A DNA stretch of 64,000 nucleotides from an uncultured Altererythrobacter sp. (GCA_913055875.1 CAJXJY010000008.1:62001-126000); one strand, 5' to 3'; positions 37,174-46,788 are shown, counted from the stretch's first letter. Numbers and translations are program-made. The notes: a model not told the origin generated them from the letters alone.

Positions 37174-38013
37174 TCAGTAGGCCGGGCCGGCCATCAGCCC
37201 CCGCACCATCAGTTGCGCCTGTTCGATCATGCGGGTGTCGATGTCTTGCTCCTTGGCCATGTCGAGCGCGAGTTGGAGGTCCTTCTCCCCGATCCCGCCT
37301 TGGCTTGCGAAGAGCTCGTTGCGCTCTTCGTTGGGCACCGCTTGAAACTTGCCGCCGATGATTGCGCCCATGCTGGGAGTGAGGTTGCCGTTCGATTTCA
37401 TCACAGTAAGCAATTGGTCGATCTCGACACCGCTCCGCAATGCAAGGCTGGTACCCTGGATACCGATCACCATCTGCACCCAGGTAACGAGGTTGTTGGC
37501 GATCTTGGTTGCCATCCCGGCGCCCAGCGGCCCCATGCGGCTGCTGTCGGTGGAAAAACAGTCAACCAGCGGTTGCGCACGCGCGATTTGCTCGGTGTCG
37601 CCTCCCATCATAGTGTAGACGAACGGACCATCGGTGGTCATTTTCGTACGTGAGACCGGCGCGTCGACGACCGCGATGCCTTTCTCTGCCAAGGTCTCCG
37701 CGATGTCCTTCAGCACGGCGACCGAGATGGTCGAGTGGATCAGTACCAGAGAGCCTTTCTCCAGCGCATCGGTCAGCCCATTTTCGCCGAACAGCACATC
37801 GCGCACCTGCTTGTCGTCGCGCACGCAGATGCCCGCAATTTCCACTCCGGCAGCTGCATTGGCGGGCGAGGTCGCAAGCGTAGCAAGACCTTCGAAAGCT
37901 TCGAGCGCTTTCGGAAAGGGATCGAACACCGAGAGCTCGAACCCGCCCTTGGCAATGTGCTGCGCCAGCGGTGCCCCCATGCTGCCGAGGCCGATAAAGG
38001 CGATCTTGGTCAT
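37174..38013 (-). CDS. 3-hydroxyisobutyrate dehydrogenase-like NAD(P) oxidoreductase
   Basis: This 279-residue protein has the Rossmann motif FIGLGSMGAPLAQHI, the substrate-binding DAPVSRTK segment near 117, and the catalytic GAGMATKIANN with its lysine near 167. It belongs to the beta-hydroxyacid dehydrogenases. It is last in an operon with a carboxymuconolactone-decarboxylase-like gene and an MFS transporter, so it probably handles a hydroxy acid of the island pathway rather than valine degradation, whose genes lie at 57.8-64 kb. Confidence 0.9.
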   Translation of the reverse strand: MTKIAFIGLGSMGAPLAQHIAKGGFELSVFDPFPKALEAFEGLATLATSPANAAAGVEIAGICVRDDKQVRDVLFGENGLTDALEKGSLVLIHSTISVAVLKDIAETLAEKGIAVVDAPVSRTKMTTDGPFVYTMMGGDTEQIARAQPLVDCFSTDSSRMGPLGAGMATKIANNLVTWVQMVIGIQGTSLALRSGVEIDQLLTVMKSNGNLTPSMGAIIGGKFQAVPNEERNELFASQGGIGEKDLQLALDMAKEQDIDTRMIEQAQLMVRGLMAGPAY

Positions 38014-38036
38014 GACGTTCTCCGGTAATACAAATC

Positions 38037-39239
38037 TCAGTGCCCGACGGCTGGAGCGACCGGTTCGCCGCGGCGTATTTCTGACAGAATATAGAGGGTC
38101 AATCCGAACGACATGGCGGCGATAGCCAGCAGGGTCGCGGATATGCCTCTCCATCCGTTGATCGCTTCGAGCGCGAACTGGGTTAGGAAGGGGCTGCCGT
38201 AATAGACGCCTTTCATGAGTCCGACCACCCGCGCGCGGGAGTGGGCGGGTGCGATGGAGATAGCGTAGATCGAAAGGTTGGGCGTCATGAAGCCGATGGC
38301 CGCGCCTTCCACCGTCAGGCCGATGGCTGCGATAAGCGGGGTCGGCGCGATGGCGACGACCACTAGCCCGAAGGCGGAAATCGCCCCGGACATCGCGAAC
38401 ACCTGATTCACAGACAGCCATTTCCGGATGAAGCCGTAGGAAAACGCGGCGATGAAGACGACCATCACATTGGGGATGTAGTGATAGGCGAGCTGCTCGG
38501 CCGAGGTGATTCCGAGCTCGCGAAAGCGAAACGGCCAATAGAGCACGGTACCGGTCGCGAGAGTGCCTCCGATGGTGGCGAGCAAAACGGTCTGGCCGAG
38601 CCGCGGAATACCGCGAACCAGGCTTATCAGGCTCGCGCTTTCCTCGATCGCCTCGCTGCCGGTTCTATCTCGCGCGGGGATCCCGAGGACGGCCAATAGC
38701 AGGATCGGCAAGCCGATGGCGTAAACAAGGAAACCGTTGCGCCAACCCTCATCGACAAGCCTGCCGACAACCGGGTTCAGCATCACTACGAATAACACCG
38801 CAATGGCGGCGTTGAAGCCGACCCACTTGCCTTGGTCCTTGTCTTCGAAATTATCGGCAATGATGGCAACATAGGTCGCGGTCATCGCGCCGGAGGCAAA
38901 GCCGATGACAAATCGCGCAGCGATCAACTGCCACAAATCGGTGACCGCCATCGCCAGCAAGCCGAAAGCAGCGAACAAAGCGACGGCCGCCATCAGCACG
39001 AAGCGGCGACCAACCCGGTCGGCGATATAGCCGCCGATCGGCGCGCCGAGCATCATGCCGAGCCCCGCCGCCGTCGCGACCATGGTGATCCACAGATTGC
39101 TATCGCCGCCGCCTCCGAAAGCCTCGGAGATGCCCGGCAGCATGACCGAAATTGTGCCGGTGGCGATGCCCGGCAACACGCCGCCGAAGATGATGACGGC
39201 CTTGCCCGCCCAATTCAGCGTCCGGGGATTGGTGGACAC
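38037..39239 (-). CDS. MFS transporter
   Basis: A 400-residue membrane protein with about twelve hydrophobic segments, the MFS loop GGYIADRVGRRFVLM between segments 2 and 3, and GIPARDRTGSEAIEES in the central cytoplasmic loop. It begins with GTG 39239, 4 nt after the preceding gene. It probably moves the substrate or an acidic intermediate across the inner membrane; the specificity is unknown. It differs from the MFS_3-type protein at 19308 in lacking a C-terminal soluble domain. Confidence 0.9.
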   Translation of the reverse strand: MSTNPRTLNWAGKAVIIFGGVLPGIATGTISVMLPGISEAFGGGGDSNLWITMVATAAGLGMMLGAPIGGYIADRVGRRFVLMAAVALFAAFGLLAMAVTDLWQLIAARFVIGFASGAMTATYVAIIADNFEDKDQGKWVGFNAAIAVLFVVMLNPVVGRLVDEGWRNGFLVYAIGLPILLLAVLGIPARDRTGSEAIEESASLISLVRGIPRLGQTVLLATIGGTLATGTVLYWPFRFRELGITSAEQLAYHYIPNVMVVFIAAFSYGFIRKWLSVNQVFAMSGAISAFGLVVVAIAPTPLIAAIGLTVEGAAIGFMTPNLSIYAISIAPAHSRARVVGLMKGVYYGSPFLTQFALEAINGWRGISATLLAIAAMSFGLTLYILSEIRRGEPVAPAVGH

Positions 39240-39243
39240 GAGC

Positions 39244-39651
39244 TCAGCCCGTCACATCGGCGTCGATGTCGACACCGTCGGCCTTGCACTTGGCGATGAC
39301 CTTTTCGATGGCGAGATAGCACACGGATGCATCGGGATAACCGACATAGGGCAGCGCCATGATCGCCACCTTGCGCAGCGTCTCGGCGTTCATCTCGCCA
39401 TTGCGCAGGGCGCACTCGGCGTGGATCGTCAGCATGCCGTCATCGCCGGCCTTGAGCAGCGTGCCCATCACCACCATGCGCTTTTCGCGCATCGAGAGAT
39501 CGTCTTCGAACGCGCCCCAGAAATCATGGAACATCTTCATCGACAGACCGGCGTAATTGTCTTTCGTGATGTGCGCCGGCATCGGCACGACACCGCGATA
39601 GCAGTTCTCGAACACCTGCTTGCCGTGCTCGATAATCTCGTCTTCAGTCAT
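39244..39651 (-). CDS. Carboxymuconolactone decarboxylase-like protein
   Basis: The 135-residue product has the CMD-family core: LSMREKRMVVMGTLLKAGDD, then the HAECALRNGEMNAETLRKVA helix pair and PYVGYPDAS. There is no CxxC, so it is not an AhpD-type peroxidase. ATG 39651 has GGAGAGGAAC upstream. It heads an operon with the MFS transporter and the hydroxyacid dehydrogenase. Members can decarboxylate or isomerise gamma-lactone acids; here the substrate is unknown. Confidence 0.82.
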   Translation of the reverse strand: MTEDEIIEHGKQVFENCYRGVVPMPAHITKDNYAGLSMKMFHDFWGAFEDDLSMREKRMVVMGTLLKAGDDGMLTIHAECALRNGEMNAETLRKVAIMALPYVGYPDASVCYLAIEKVIAKCKADGVDIDADVTG

Positions 39652-39686
39652 GTTCCTCTCCGGCGACGGTTCTGGTTTGCTTGACA

Positions 39687-39702
39687 ATTGATATACCTCT
39701 TT
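39687..39702 (-). promoter_or_regulatory. Island motif site upstream of CMD-MFS-dehydrogenase operon
   Basis: On the minus strand it reads AAAGAGGTATATCAAT, 35 nt upstream of the ATG at 39651. The remaining gap up to 39837 shows no gene. Confidence 0.6.
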
Positions 39703-39837
39703 TGCACTATTGGCCAGAACTCATTGCCGGCCCGCACCGGGTCCGAACATGCCGAAACGCCCCGAAAGTTGACTGCGAGACCAAGGCACCAGTCCGCACG
39801 CCGTGCGTTTTGCAGGATGCAACCGCCAGCGCCTTGC

Positions 39838-40572
39838 TCAAGCCTTGCGTGCGCGTAGTTTGAGATGTTCGACATGCAGGTCGCCCGGCAAGTCGATCAG
39901 AACTCGCACCAGATCGGCGACCGAGCTGTATTGCGAAATCGGCGCTTCCATCAGACGCAGGCCGTTCTTGGCGGCGGCCTCCATGAAGCGCATCCCCATT
40001 TCCGGATCGAGGCTATAGGCTTTCCCGGGTTCGGTCATCGAGGCGGCCTGCAAGCAGGTCACGCGAATTCCCTTTGGCTCGAGTTCGGCGGCGAGGCTGG
40101 TGGTGAACTGTTCGATCCCGGCCTTCGAGCTGCGATAGATCGTCAGCATCGGATAGTTGATCTCGACAGATTCGCTGCTGACGTTGAAAATATGACTGCC
40201 CTCCCGCATCAGCGGAATCGCAGCTCGGGCGCACAGCATCGCCCCCGTTAGATTTGTGTTAATGCCCTGTACGACGCTCACGATGTCTGCCTCGTCGAGA
40301 GGCGTGGGATCGTAAATCGCGGCGTTGTTGACCAGCACATCTACGGTCCCGAACCGCTCCTCGATCGCTTCAAAGGCGACAGTAATCGCATCTGGATCGG
40401 AAATGTCGCAGGGAACCGCCAGCGCGCCTTCGCCCAGTTCCTCGGCCAACACCTCGACCTTGCTCGCCGTGCGTCCGATCAGCGCGACGCTGTCGCCGTC
40501 CTTTACCACACGCCGGGCGATCGCCCGGCCCAATCCCTCGCCTGCCCCGGTAATCACGACGGTCTTGCCCAT
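39838..40572 (-). CDS. Short-chain dehydrogenase/reductase
   Basis: A 244-residue SDR with TGAGEGLGRAIARRV, NNAAIYDP near 86, a catalytic serine in NVSSESVEI, and YRSSKAG. It follows the P450 gene by 33 nt in one operon, so it may oxidise the alcohol that the P450 makes. The C-terminus (LPGDLHVEHLKLRARKA) is typical of the YdfG-like group. Confidence 0.87.
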   Translation of the reverse strand: MGKTVVITGAGEGLGRAIARRVVKDGDSVALIGRTASKVEVLAEELGEGALAVPCDISDPDAITVAFEAIEERFGTVDVLVNNAAIYDPTPLDEADIVSVVQGINTNLTGAMLCARAAIPLMREGSHIFNVSSESVEINYPMLTIYRSSKAGIEQFTTSLAAELEPKGIRVTCLQAASMTEPGKAYSLDPEMGMRFMEAAAKNGLRLMEAPISQYSSVADLVRVLIDLPGDLHVEHLKLRARKA

Positions 40573-40605
40573 CAGGTTCGTCCTCTTGTTTTCGCTTCGT
40601 CGGGC

Positions 40606-41793
40606 TCAGGTGGGCTGGCCCAGTTTCATCGGCAGGTTCTTCACCCCGCGGACGTTGGTCAGGGCGGCCCGTTTCGCTCGTGAAGGGTCGACGCTCATAT
40701 TCGGGAAGCGCCGGCTGAGCTCCTCGAACACGATTGTGAGTTCGCGCTGCGCCAGATGGATACCGAGGCATTTGTGTACACCGAAGCCGAAATAGACCGA
40801 GCGCGGATCGGTATCGCGCGAAATGTCGAAAACGTCGGGTTCGTCGAACTGGCGCGGGTCGCGCACGGCAGCGCCGGTCAGCAGCATCACCCGGTCTCCG
40901 GCTGGAATCGTGACACCATGCAGTTCGACGTCCTGCGTCGCGGTGCGCCCCTGCAAATGTGAGGGCGGATCATAGCGTAGGATCTCGTGGATCGCCCTCT
41001 CCACCAGTGTCGGATCGTCGAGCAACTTTTGCCACTCATCCGGGAAGTTGTGGAATGCCATGGCGCCGTTCGGAATGGCCTTGGCGACCGTTTCGTGACC
41101 GGCGAGTGCCAGTTCCATGAAGCGGATGCCGATCTCCATGTCGCTCATCTGGATGACGTTGCCATCCGCGTCTTCCTGCGTTTCGGCGATCAGCATCGAG
41201 ATCACATCGTCCTTTGGATTGGCGCGGCGTTCGCCGGAAAGACCGATGAAGTAGGTGGTGACTTCGATGCTCGCCTGTGCTGATTGTTCCAACGCTTCCG
41301 CACTACCGCGCGCAAGCACGGTGTTCGCGAGGTGATGGACCTTCTGACGATCCTTCTCAGGGATGCCGAGCAATTCGCTGATCACGTCGAGTGGCAGCAG
41401 TACAGAGAACTGGCTGACCATGTCGAACTCGCGGTCCGGGCCGTATTCCTCGTACAGACCGTCGAGCAGTTCGGTCACGCGATTTTGGATGAAGATATCA
41501 AGCGCTTCCATTCGCGCGCGGCTGAACAGCTTGGTGACGAAGCCCTTGGCGACGCCGTGTTCCGGCTGATCCTTGAGGATCAGCAGGGGACGCCCCTTCT
41601 CCACCCCTTCGATAGTGACACCGCCCGAACTGCAGAAAATCTTCGCATCGCGGTGCGCCTTGTAGACATCCTCGTAGCGCGAGATGGCCCAGAAGCCGTG
41701 CTCCTCGTTGCGATAGACCGGCGCTTCGTTACGTAGCCGCGCATACATGGGAAAAGGGTTCTCGACGAACTCGCGACTATAGGGATCGAACAC
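40606..41793 (-). CDS. Cytochrome P450 (soluble bacterial type)
   Basis: The 395-residue P450 has the I-helix motif AGHETVAK with the usual acid-threonine pair, ExxR in EILR, and the haem loop FGFGVHKCLG with the cysteine ligand near residue 342. It starts with GTG 41793 after AAGGAGCC. It should hydroxylate a C-H bond using electrons from a ferredoxin, but no ferredoxin or reductase gene is in the window. It shares a divergent control region with the aldehyde dehydrogenase and is followed by an SDR. Confidence 0.93.
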   Translation of the reverse strand: MFDPYSREFVENPFPMYARLRNEAPVYRNEEHGFWAISRYEDVYKAHRDAKIFCSSGGVTIEGVEKGRPLLILKDQPEHGVAKGFVTKLFSRARMEALDIFIQNRVTELLDGLYEEYGPDREFDMVSQFSVLLPLDVISELLGIPEKDRQKVHHLANTVLARGSAEALEQSAQASIEVTTYFIGLSGERRANPKDDVISMLIAETQEDADGNVIQMSDMEIGIRFMELALAGHETVAKAIPNGAMAFHNFPDEWQKLLDDPTLVERAIHEILRYDPPSHLQGRTATQDVELHGVTIPAGDRVMLLTGAAVRDPRQFDEPDVFDISRDTDPRSVYFGFGVHKCLGIHLAQRELTIVFEELSRRFPNMSVDPSRAKRAALTNVRGVKNLPMKLGQPT

Positions 41794-41840
41794 GACCTGT
41801 GGCTCCTTCTGACATCCTCCGAGACGACCCTATACTGTTA

Positions 41841-41856
41841 AAAGAGGTTGCTCAAT
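41841..41856 (+). promoter_or_regulatory. Island motif site between divergent P450 and aldehyde dehydrogenase genes
   Basis: AAAGAGGTTGCTCAAT lies 47 nt upstream of the P450 start (minus) and 52 nt upstream of the dehydrogenase start (plus). Confidence 0.6.
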
Positions 41857-41908
41857 TGCTATTTTGGAGGCAATGCCAGCGGCAAAATGGCGTGGTGGAG
41901 GATTTTTC

Positions 41909-43378
41909 GTGTATCCCAATTCCAAATTGCTGATCGATGGCGAAATGTGTGAGGCGGAGGGCGAAGCGACTTATCCCGACATCTCTCCGTGGGACGGCAA
42001 GGAAATCGGCCGCGCCGCCGACGGCAGCGTTTCCGACCTCGATCGCGCCATCGCAGCCGCACGGCGCGCGTTCGACGAAAGCGACTGGCCGACCGACCAC
42101 GCGAAACGCATCGCCGCCCTGCGGAGATACGCGGCTGTGTTGCAGGCGAACCGTCCGCGCTTTGCGAATCTCGCACGGGACGAAGCCGGCGCTCCCGGCG
42201 CCTCAATCTTCTCCGCGGCCTGCGACGCTCCGCTCGGGATGATTGACGGCTGGCTCGACGTGGCCGAGAATTACGATTGGGAGCAGGACATTGGCACGTC
42301 AGAGATGTTCGGCATCACCAGCCGGCGCAAGGTGTGGAAGGAAGCGATCGGCGTGGTCGCCGCGATCACTCCGTGGAACGTGCCGACACAAATCAACATC
42401 GCCAAAGTGCTGCCTGCGCTGGCGGCGGGCTGTACGGTCGTGCTCAAACCCGCACCGGAAACACCGATGCTGGGTTCCTTGCTGGGCGAGCTGGCAGTCG
42501 AGGCCGGGCTTCCGGCGGGCGTCCTCAATGTCATTACGAGCGCCGATGCGGCAACGGTCGGCGCCGCGCTGGTCGCCGACGAGAGGGTCGACGCGATTTC
42601 CTTCACCGGCTCGACCGCCACTGGTAAGGCGATCATGGCTGCCGCATCCGAACGAGTGGCCAAAGTCTTTCTTGAACTCGGCGGCAAGTCGGCCAGCATC
42701 ATTCTCGACGATGTCGAAGATTTCGCGCAGGCCGTGGGCAGCGGCGCGATGGTATGTTTCCACGCCGGCCAGGGCTGCGCCACCATCACTCGAATGCTCG
42801 TCCCGCGCGAACGGCACGACGAGGCGGCGGCCATACTAAAGCACGCGCTGGAGGGTGTCGCCTATCAGGATCCCAATTCGCCGATGCAGATCATGGGTTC
42901 GCTGATCTCCAGGCGACAGCAGGAGCGCGTCCTGGAATATATCGAGATCGGCAAGGCCGAGGGCGCGACGCTGGTGACCGGAGGCGGGATTCCCGAGGAC
43001 AAGCCGGAAGGGTTCTTCGTCGAGCCCACGCTTTTTGCAAACGTCACCAACGACATGCGCATCGCGCAGGAAGAAATCTTCGGCCCAGTGCTGGTACTGA
43101 TCCCCTACGACGACGATGACGATGCGGTGCGCATTGCCAATGACAGCGTCTACGGCCTGTCGGGTGCGGTGCATTCGTCGAATATGGAGCGCGCGCTGGA
43201 CATCGCCCGCCGCATCCGTACCGGCACGTTCGGCATCAATGGCGGCATGTGGTACGCTGGCGACGCACCGTTCGGCGGCTACAAACAGAGCGGCATCGGA
43301 CGCGAATCGGGCATCGAGGGGTTCGAGGAATATCTCGAAACCAAGTGCGTCGCTTTTCCCGAATCCGCCGCGGCCTGA
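41909..43378 (+). CDS. NAD(P)-dependent aldehyde dehydrogenase
   Basis: This 489-residue dehydrogenase has ITPWNVPTQINIAKVLPALA near 150, FTGSTATGK near 230, the catalytic glutamate in LELGGKSASI near 253, the catalytic cysteine in AGQGCATITR near 287, and EEIFGPVLVLIPY near 392. It would oxidise an aldehyde to an acid. The GTG at 41909 is chosen because GGAGG is 7 nt upstream; the ATG at 41873 lacks one. It is followed by a GMC oxidoreductase 9 nt later, so the pair may run alcohol to aldehyde to acid. Confidence 0.92.
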   Translation: MYPNSKLLIDGEMCEAEGEATYPDISPWDGKEIGRAADGSVSDLDRAIAAARRAFDESDWPTDHAKRIAALRRYAAVLQANRPRFANLARDEAGAPGASIFSAACDAPLGMIDGWLDVAENYDWEQDIGTSEMFGITSRRKVWKEAIGVVAAITPWNVPTQINIAKVLPALAAGCTVVLKPAPETPMLGSLLGELAVEAGLPAGVLNVITSADAATVGAALVADERVDAISFTGSTATGKAIMAAASERVAKVFLELGGKSASIILDDVEDFAQAVGSGAMVCFHAGQGCATITRMLVPRERHDEAAAILKHALEGVAYQDPNSPMQIMGSLISRRQQERVLEYIEIGKAEGATLVTGGGIPEDKPEGFFVEPTLFANVTNDMRIAQEEIFGPVLVLIPYDDDDDAVRIANDSVYGLSGAVHSSNMERALDIARRIRTGTFGINGGMWYAGDAPFGGYKQSGIGRESGIEGFEEYLETKCVAFPESAAA

Positions 43379-43387
43379 ACCAGACCG

Positions 43388-44983
43388 GTGCAGGAATACG
43401 ACTACATCGTGATCGGCGGCGGTTCCGCCGGCAGCATCGTTGCTGGCCGGCTGGCCGAGGAAGGGCGCCATTCGGTGCTGCTGATCGAGGCGGGCGAGCC
43501 GGCGGAGAACAATCCCGAGACGATGACCGGCGACGGCTTCCGCTACGCCTATGGCAATGACGCGCTGCTGCACGACCGGCTCAGTGTACCGCAGAAGGGC
43601 AGTGCCGACCGGCGCATCTTCGTCGGCACCGGGCGCGGCATGGGCGGTAGCGGCTCGATCAACGGCACGGTCTACACGCGCGGCGACCGACTGGATTTCG
43701 AACAATGGCCCGAGGGCTGGCAATGGGATGACAACCTGCCGTTCTACGAGCGGCTCGAAGCACGGCTCGGCCTCCAGACGCAGCGGCCGACCGGGCTGAC
43801 CACTGCCATACTCGAAGCGGCGAAGGCCACGGGCTTCGAGCACAAGGACCGGCTCGACGACGGCCATCTGGGTGGCTTTTATGGCTACGAAACGATGAAC
43901 AACACAGGCGTGCGGCGCAGCTCCTATGTGGCGTTCGTCAAGGAGAGCAATTCCGCGACACTCGACGTGCGCACGCTGGCCTCGGTTCGCGGGATAGAGT
44001 TCGATGGGAGACGTGCCAGTGGCGTACGCTTCCTGCACGACGGCAAGGAACGGCTGGCGAACTGCAAGCGCGAGGTCGTCTTGTGCGCAGGCACTCTTGA
44101 AACCCCCAAGCTATTGATGCTGTCGGGTGTCGGGCCGGCCGAGGAACTCGCCAAGTTCGATATTCCGCCGGTGGCAGAGGTGTCATCGATTGGCAGGAAT
44201 TTGCAGGACCACCCCGGCGCCAATATCCTGTTCGCCGGCAAGCACGATGCCGACTTCTTTCTCCCGCAATTGTACGGCTTCGACCGTGTCGGACAAGAAG
44301 CCACTCTTCCCGAAGCCCAGCCCGACGTCTGCTTCACTGCTTTCGCCAATGTCGATACGATGAAGAACGTCGCGCAGCGCTTCGTGCCCTACGACAAGCT
44401 GCCGACCTGGTTGCACGGAAGCAGGGCAGCCAAGGGTGCCGTCCGCTTCTTCATCCGCCTTGGCTTCAAAGTGCCCAAGGTCGCCAAGGGCATGGGCAGG
44501 ATGTACGGCCTGATCGCGATCCTCGGGAAACCGGTTTCGCGCGGTACCGTCACACTGGCATCGAAAGATCCGGCCAAGTCGGCTGCGGTCGATCCCGCCT
44601 ATTATTCCGCCCCCGAGGACATGGAGACGATGATCAATGCGGTCCTGCGCAATATCGCCATCAGCAAGCAACCGAGCCTCGCCGAATGGGGTGCCTTCCG
44701 GATCAGCCGCTTCGATCCCGAAGATCGCGAATCGGTCGCCGATTTCATTCGCAACGGCACGATGACCAACTACCACTTCGTCGGCACCTGCTCGATGGGC
44801 GAAGGCCACGAGTGCCCGGTCGATATCCGGCTGCGTCTCAAGGGCTTCCAGAACGTGCGGATCGCGGACGCCTCGGCCATTCCGGTTGTGCCCGTATCTG
44901 CGACCAACGCGCCGACCATGATGCTCGCCTATCGCGCAGCCGAAATGATCATGGAAGACGCGCGGGCGAAAAGGGCGGCTTAA
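43388..44983 (+). CDS. GMC-family FAD oxidoreductase
   Basis: A complete 531-residue GMC enzyme: FAD motif YIVIGGGSAGSIVAGRL (residues 6-22), GTGRGMGGSGSINGTVYTRG near 80-99, and the C-terminal catalytic histidine in NYHFVGTCSMG followed by NAPTMMLAYRAAEMI. The start is GTG 43388. It probably oxidises a primary or secondary alcohol, feeding the aldehyde dehydrogenase encoded just upstream. Its stop overlaps that of the convergent old-yellow-enzyme gene (TTAA). It is a paralogue of the partial gene at the left edge. Confidence 0.92.
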   Translation: MQEYDYIVIGGGSAGSIVAGRLAEEGRHSVLLIEAGEPAENNPETMTGDGFRYAYGNDALLHDRLSVPQKGSADRRIFVGTGRGMGGSGSINGTVYTRGDRLDFEQWPEGWQWDDNLPFYERLEARLGLQTQRPTGLTTAILEAAKATGFEHKDRLDDGHLGGFYGYETMNNTGVRRSSYVAFVKESNSATLDVRTLASVRGIEFDGRRASGVRFLHDGKERLANCKREVVLCAGTLETPKLLMLSGVGPAEELAKFDIPPVAEVSSIGRNLQDHPGANILFAGKHDADFFLPQLYGFDRVGQEATLPEAQPDVCFTAFANVDTMKNVAQRFVPYDKLPTWLHGSRAAKGAVRFFIRLGFKVPKVAKGMGRMYGLIAILGKPVSRGTVTLASKDPAKSAAVDPAYYSAPEDMETMINAVLRNIAISKQPSLAEWGAFRISRFDPEDRESVADFIRNGTMTNYHFVGTCSMGEGHECPVDIRLRLKGFQNVRIADASAIPVVPVSATNAPTMMLAYRAAEMIMEDARAKRAA

Positions 44984-46146
44984 TACGGCGCGTTCTCATG
45001 CGCACATTCCAGCCGCTCCATGACCACGGTCTGGTTGTAGGGATAAATTTCGTCGAAGCGCCCTTCGCGCACCAGTTTCGGCCAGCCGGGATTCGTTAGG
45101 ACCGAACGTGCCAGTCCGACCAGATCGAATTCACCGCGCCTGAACATGGCCAGCAGGCTGCCGAGATTGACGAGCGACACTTCGGTGTCCTTGACTTCCG
45201 ACATCTTTGCCCCGCTCATCGGATTTTCCAATCCCACAGAGCCAATGGTCATCGTCGGCTTGCCGGTGATCTTCTTGATCCAGCCCGACATGTTGAGGTC
45301 GCTGCCTTCGAACTCGGGCAGCCAGAAGCGTCGCAGCGACGGATCGAAAAAGTCCACGCCGGCATCGGCCAGCGGTTCCAGCAGCTGCGCCAACTCGCGC
45401 GGATTTTCGACCAGCCTGACCTCGTAATAGGGGTTCTTGTGCTGCGAGAAGCGGAACATGATCGGGAAGTCCGGACCAACGGCTTCGCGAATGCCCCCGA
45501 TCACCTCCCGAGCGAAACGGGTGCGCGTCGAGATGTCACCGTTGTAGCCATCATCGCGCCGATTGGTACGGCTCCAAAAGAACTGGTCCATGATATAGCC
45601 ATGCGCGCCGTGCAGATTGACGCCGTCGAAGCCGATGCGCTGCGCGGTGGCCGCCGCGCTAGCGAATGCGGCAATGACGTCGGCAATGTCGCTGTCGGTC
45701 ATTGCCCGCTTCAGCGGAAAGTCGTTGGGATAGACGCCGCTCGGGCCGATCGACGGTTCGGTCGGATTGGCGGTGTCGGATGCGTCGCGCTTGAGGCCGG
45801 CATGCCAGAGCTGGACGAACACCTTGCTACCCGCCGCATGCACTTCGCGGGCGACCTCGGCCCACCGCTCCTCGCCCGCGCCGGGAAAGTCCGGAACGTC
45901 CTCGCTGTGATGGCCGACCGGATGCGGGGGCACCGCGCCCTCGGTAATGATAAGCCCCAATCCCCCCTCGGCTCGGCGGCGATAATAAGCGGGCGCGCCC
46001 TCCGGCAAAATGCCGCCTGGCGCCATCTTCCGCGTCATCGGCGCCATCGCAAACCGATTGGGCAGCGTGATTTTCTCCGTCCGCAGCGGTTCGAACAGCG
46101 GCTCGACATCGATATCGGCTGACAGCGCGGGCGGCGAGGACGTCAT
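44980..46146 (-). CDS. NADH:flavin oxidoreductase, old-yellow-enzyme family (paralogue 2)
   Basis: A 388-residue FMN enzyme with NRFAMAPMTRKMAPGG near 32, VNLHGAHGYIMDQFFWSRTN near 177, RRDDGYNGD just after, and LVGLARSVLTNPGW at the end. It is closely similar to the enzyme at 33103 around the HGAHGY site. It is the last gene of a seven-gene minus-strand operon starting at 51409 and overlaps the preceding gene by 4 nt. It probably reduces an enone C=C bond. Confidence 0.9.
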   Translation of the reverse strand: MTSSPPALSADIDVEPLFEPLRTEKITLPNRFAMAPMTRKMAPGGILPEGAPAYYRRRAEGGLGLIITEGAVPPHPVGHHSEDVPDFPGAGEERWAEVAREVHAAGSKVFVQLWHAGLKRDASDTANPTEPSIGPSGVYPNDFPLKRAMTDSDIADVIAAFASAAATAQRIGFDGVNLHGAHGYIMDQFFWSRTNRRDDGYNGDISTRTRFAREVIGGIREAVGPDFPIMFRFSQHKNPYYEVRLVENPRELAQLLEPLADAGVDFFDPSLRRFWLPEFEGSDLNMSGWIKKITGKPTMTIGSVGLENPMSGAKMSEVKDTEVSLVNLGSLLAMFRRGEFDLVGLARSVLTNPGWPKLVREGRFDEIYPYNQTVVMERLECAHENAPY

Positions 46147-46778
46147 GCGGACTCTCCCAGAAGGGCCAAGACCTCATCGACCGAAGGAATGTGGGCGATT
46201 GCCTTGAGGCTGTGCTCTAGCATCTGATCCCGGTAGTCGAGCGGATAGCCGCACACTGCCTCGCGCGGGATGACGATGGTGTAACCGTGGTTGATACCTT
46301 CGATAGCGGTTCCCGCGATCCCGCGATTGACCGACGACCCGACGAGGATAATCGTTCGCTTACCAAGGCTGCGCAACATCGTGTCGAGGCCGGTATCATG
46401 GAAACCGGAGACGCCGTGCAGCCGAACCAGCACGATATCATCGGGCGCGCTCAGTTCCGGCACCACATCAACACCCGGATTGCCCAGCACCAGGCTGTTG
46501 GCGGCCGGGCTGTCCTTCGTCCTGGCGAGATGCTGGGTGATGTAGGGCATGTTGGCATAGCCCCCGCGCCCGTCCGCACGACGGGCGGCGGTCATATGCA
46601 GCACGGGTATTCCCGCGTCGCGGCATGGCTGCATCAGCCGGGAAATTTCCCCGATGACGCCGCTCTCGTCGATGGCATCCTTGATCACCGGCATGGAAGC
46701 AAGGTCGCCCACCACGCCGCGTTGCATCTCGAAGCAGACGATGGCGCAATCGGAAACGTCGATGGCTGGTTGGGACAT
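46143..46778 (-). CDS. Isochorismatase-like hydrolase with altered catalytic triad
   Basis: The 211-residue protein has the isochorismatase fold landmarks CFEMQRGVVG (14-23), SGFHDTGLDTML near 124-135 and ILVGSSVNRGIAGTAIEGIN (144-163). The usual Asp-Lys-Cys triad is not intact: the Asp position is E17, the Lys position is L120 (R119 is adjacent), and the Cys position is G153. True isochorismatases such as PhzD also have Gly at the last site and cleave vinyl ethers without a covalent thioester. The enzyme may therefore act on a non-amide bond, or be inactive. It overlaps the old-yellow-enzyme gene by 4 nt. Confidence 0.8.
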   Translation of the reverse strand: MSQPAIDVSDCAIVCFEMQRGVVGDLASMPVIKDAIDESGVIGEISRLMQPCRDAGIPVLHMTAARRADGRGGYANMPYITQHLARTKDSPAANSLVLGNPGVDVVPELSAPDDIVLVRLHGVSGFHDTGLDTMLRSLGKRTIILVGSSVNRGIAGTAIEGINHGYTIVIPREAVCGYPLDYRDQMLEHSLKAIAHIPSVDEVLALLGESA

Positions 46779-46788
46779 TACTCTTTCC

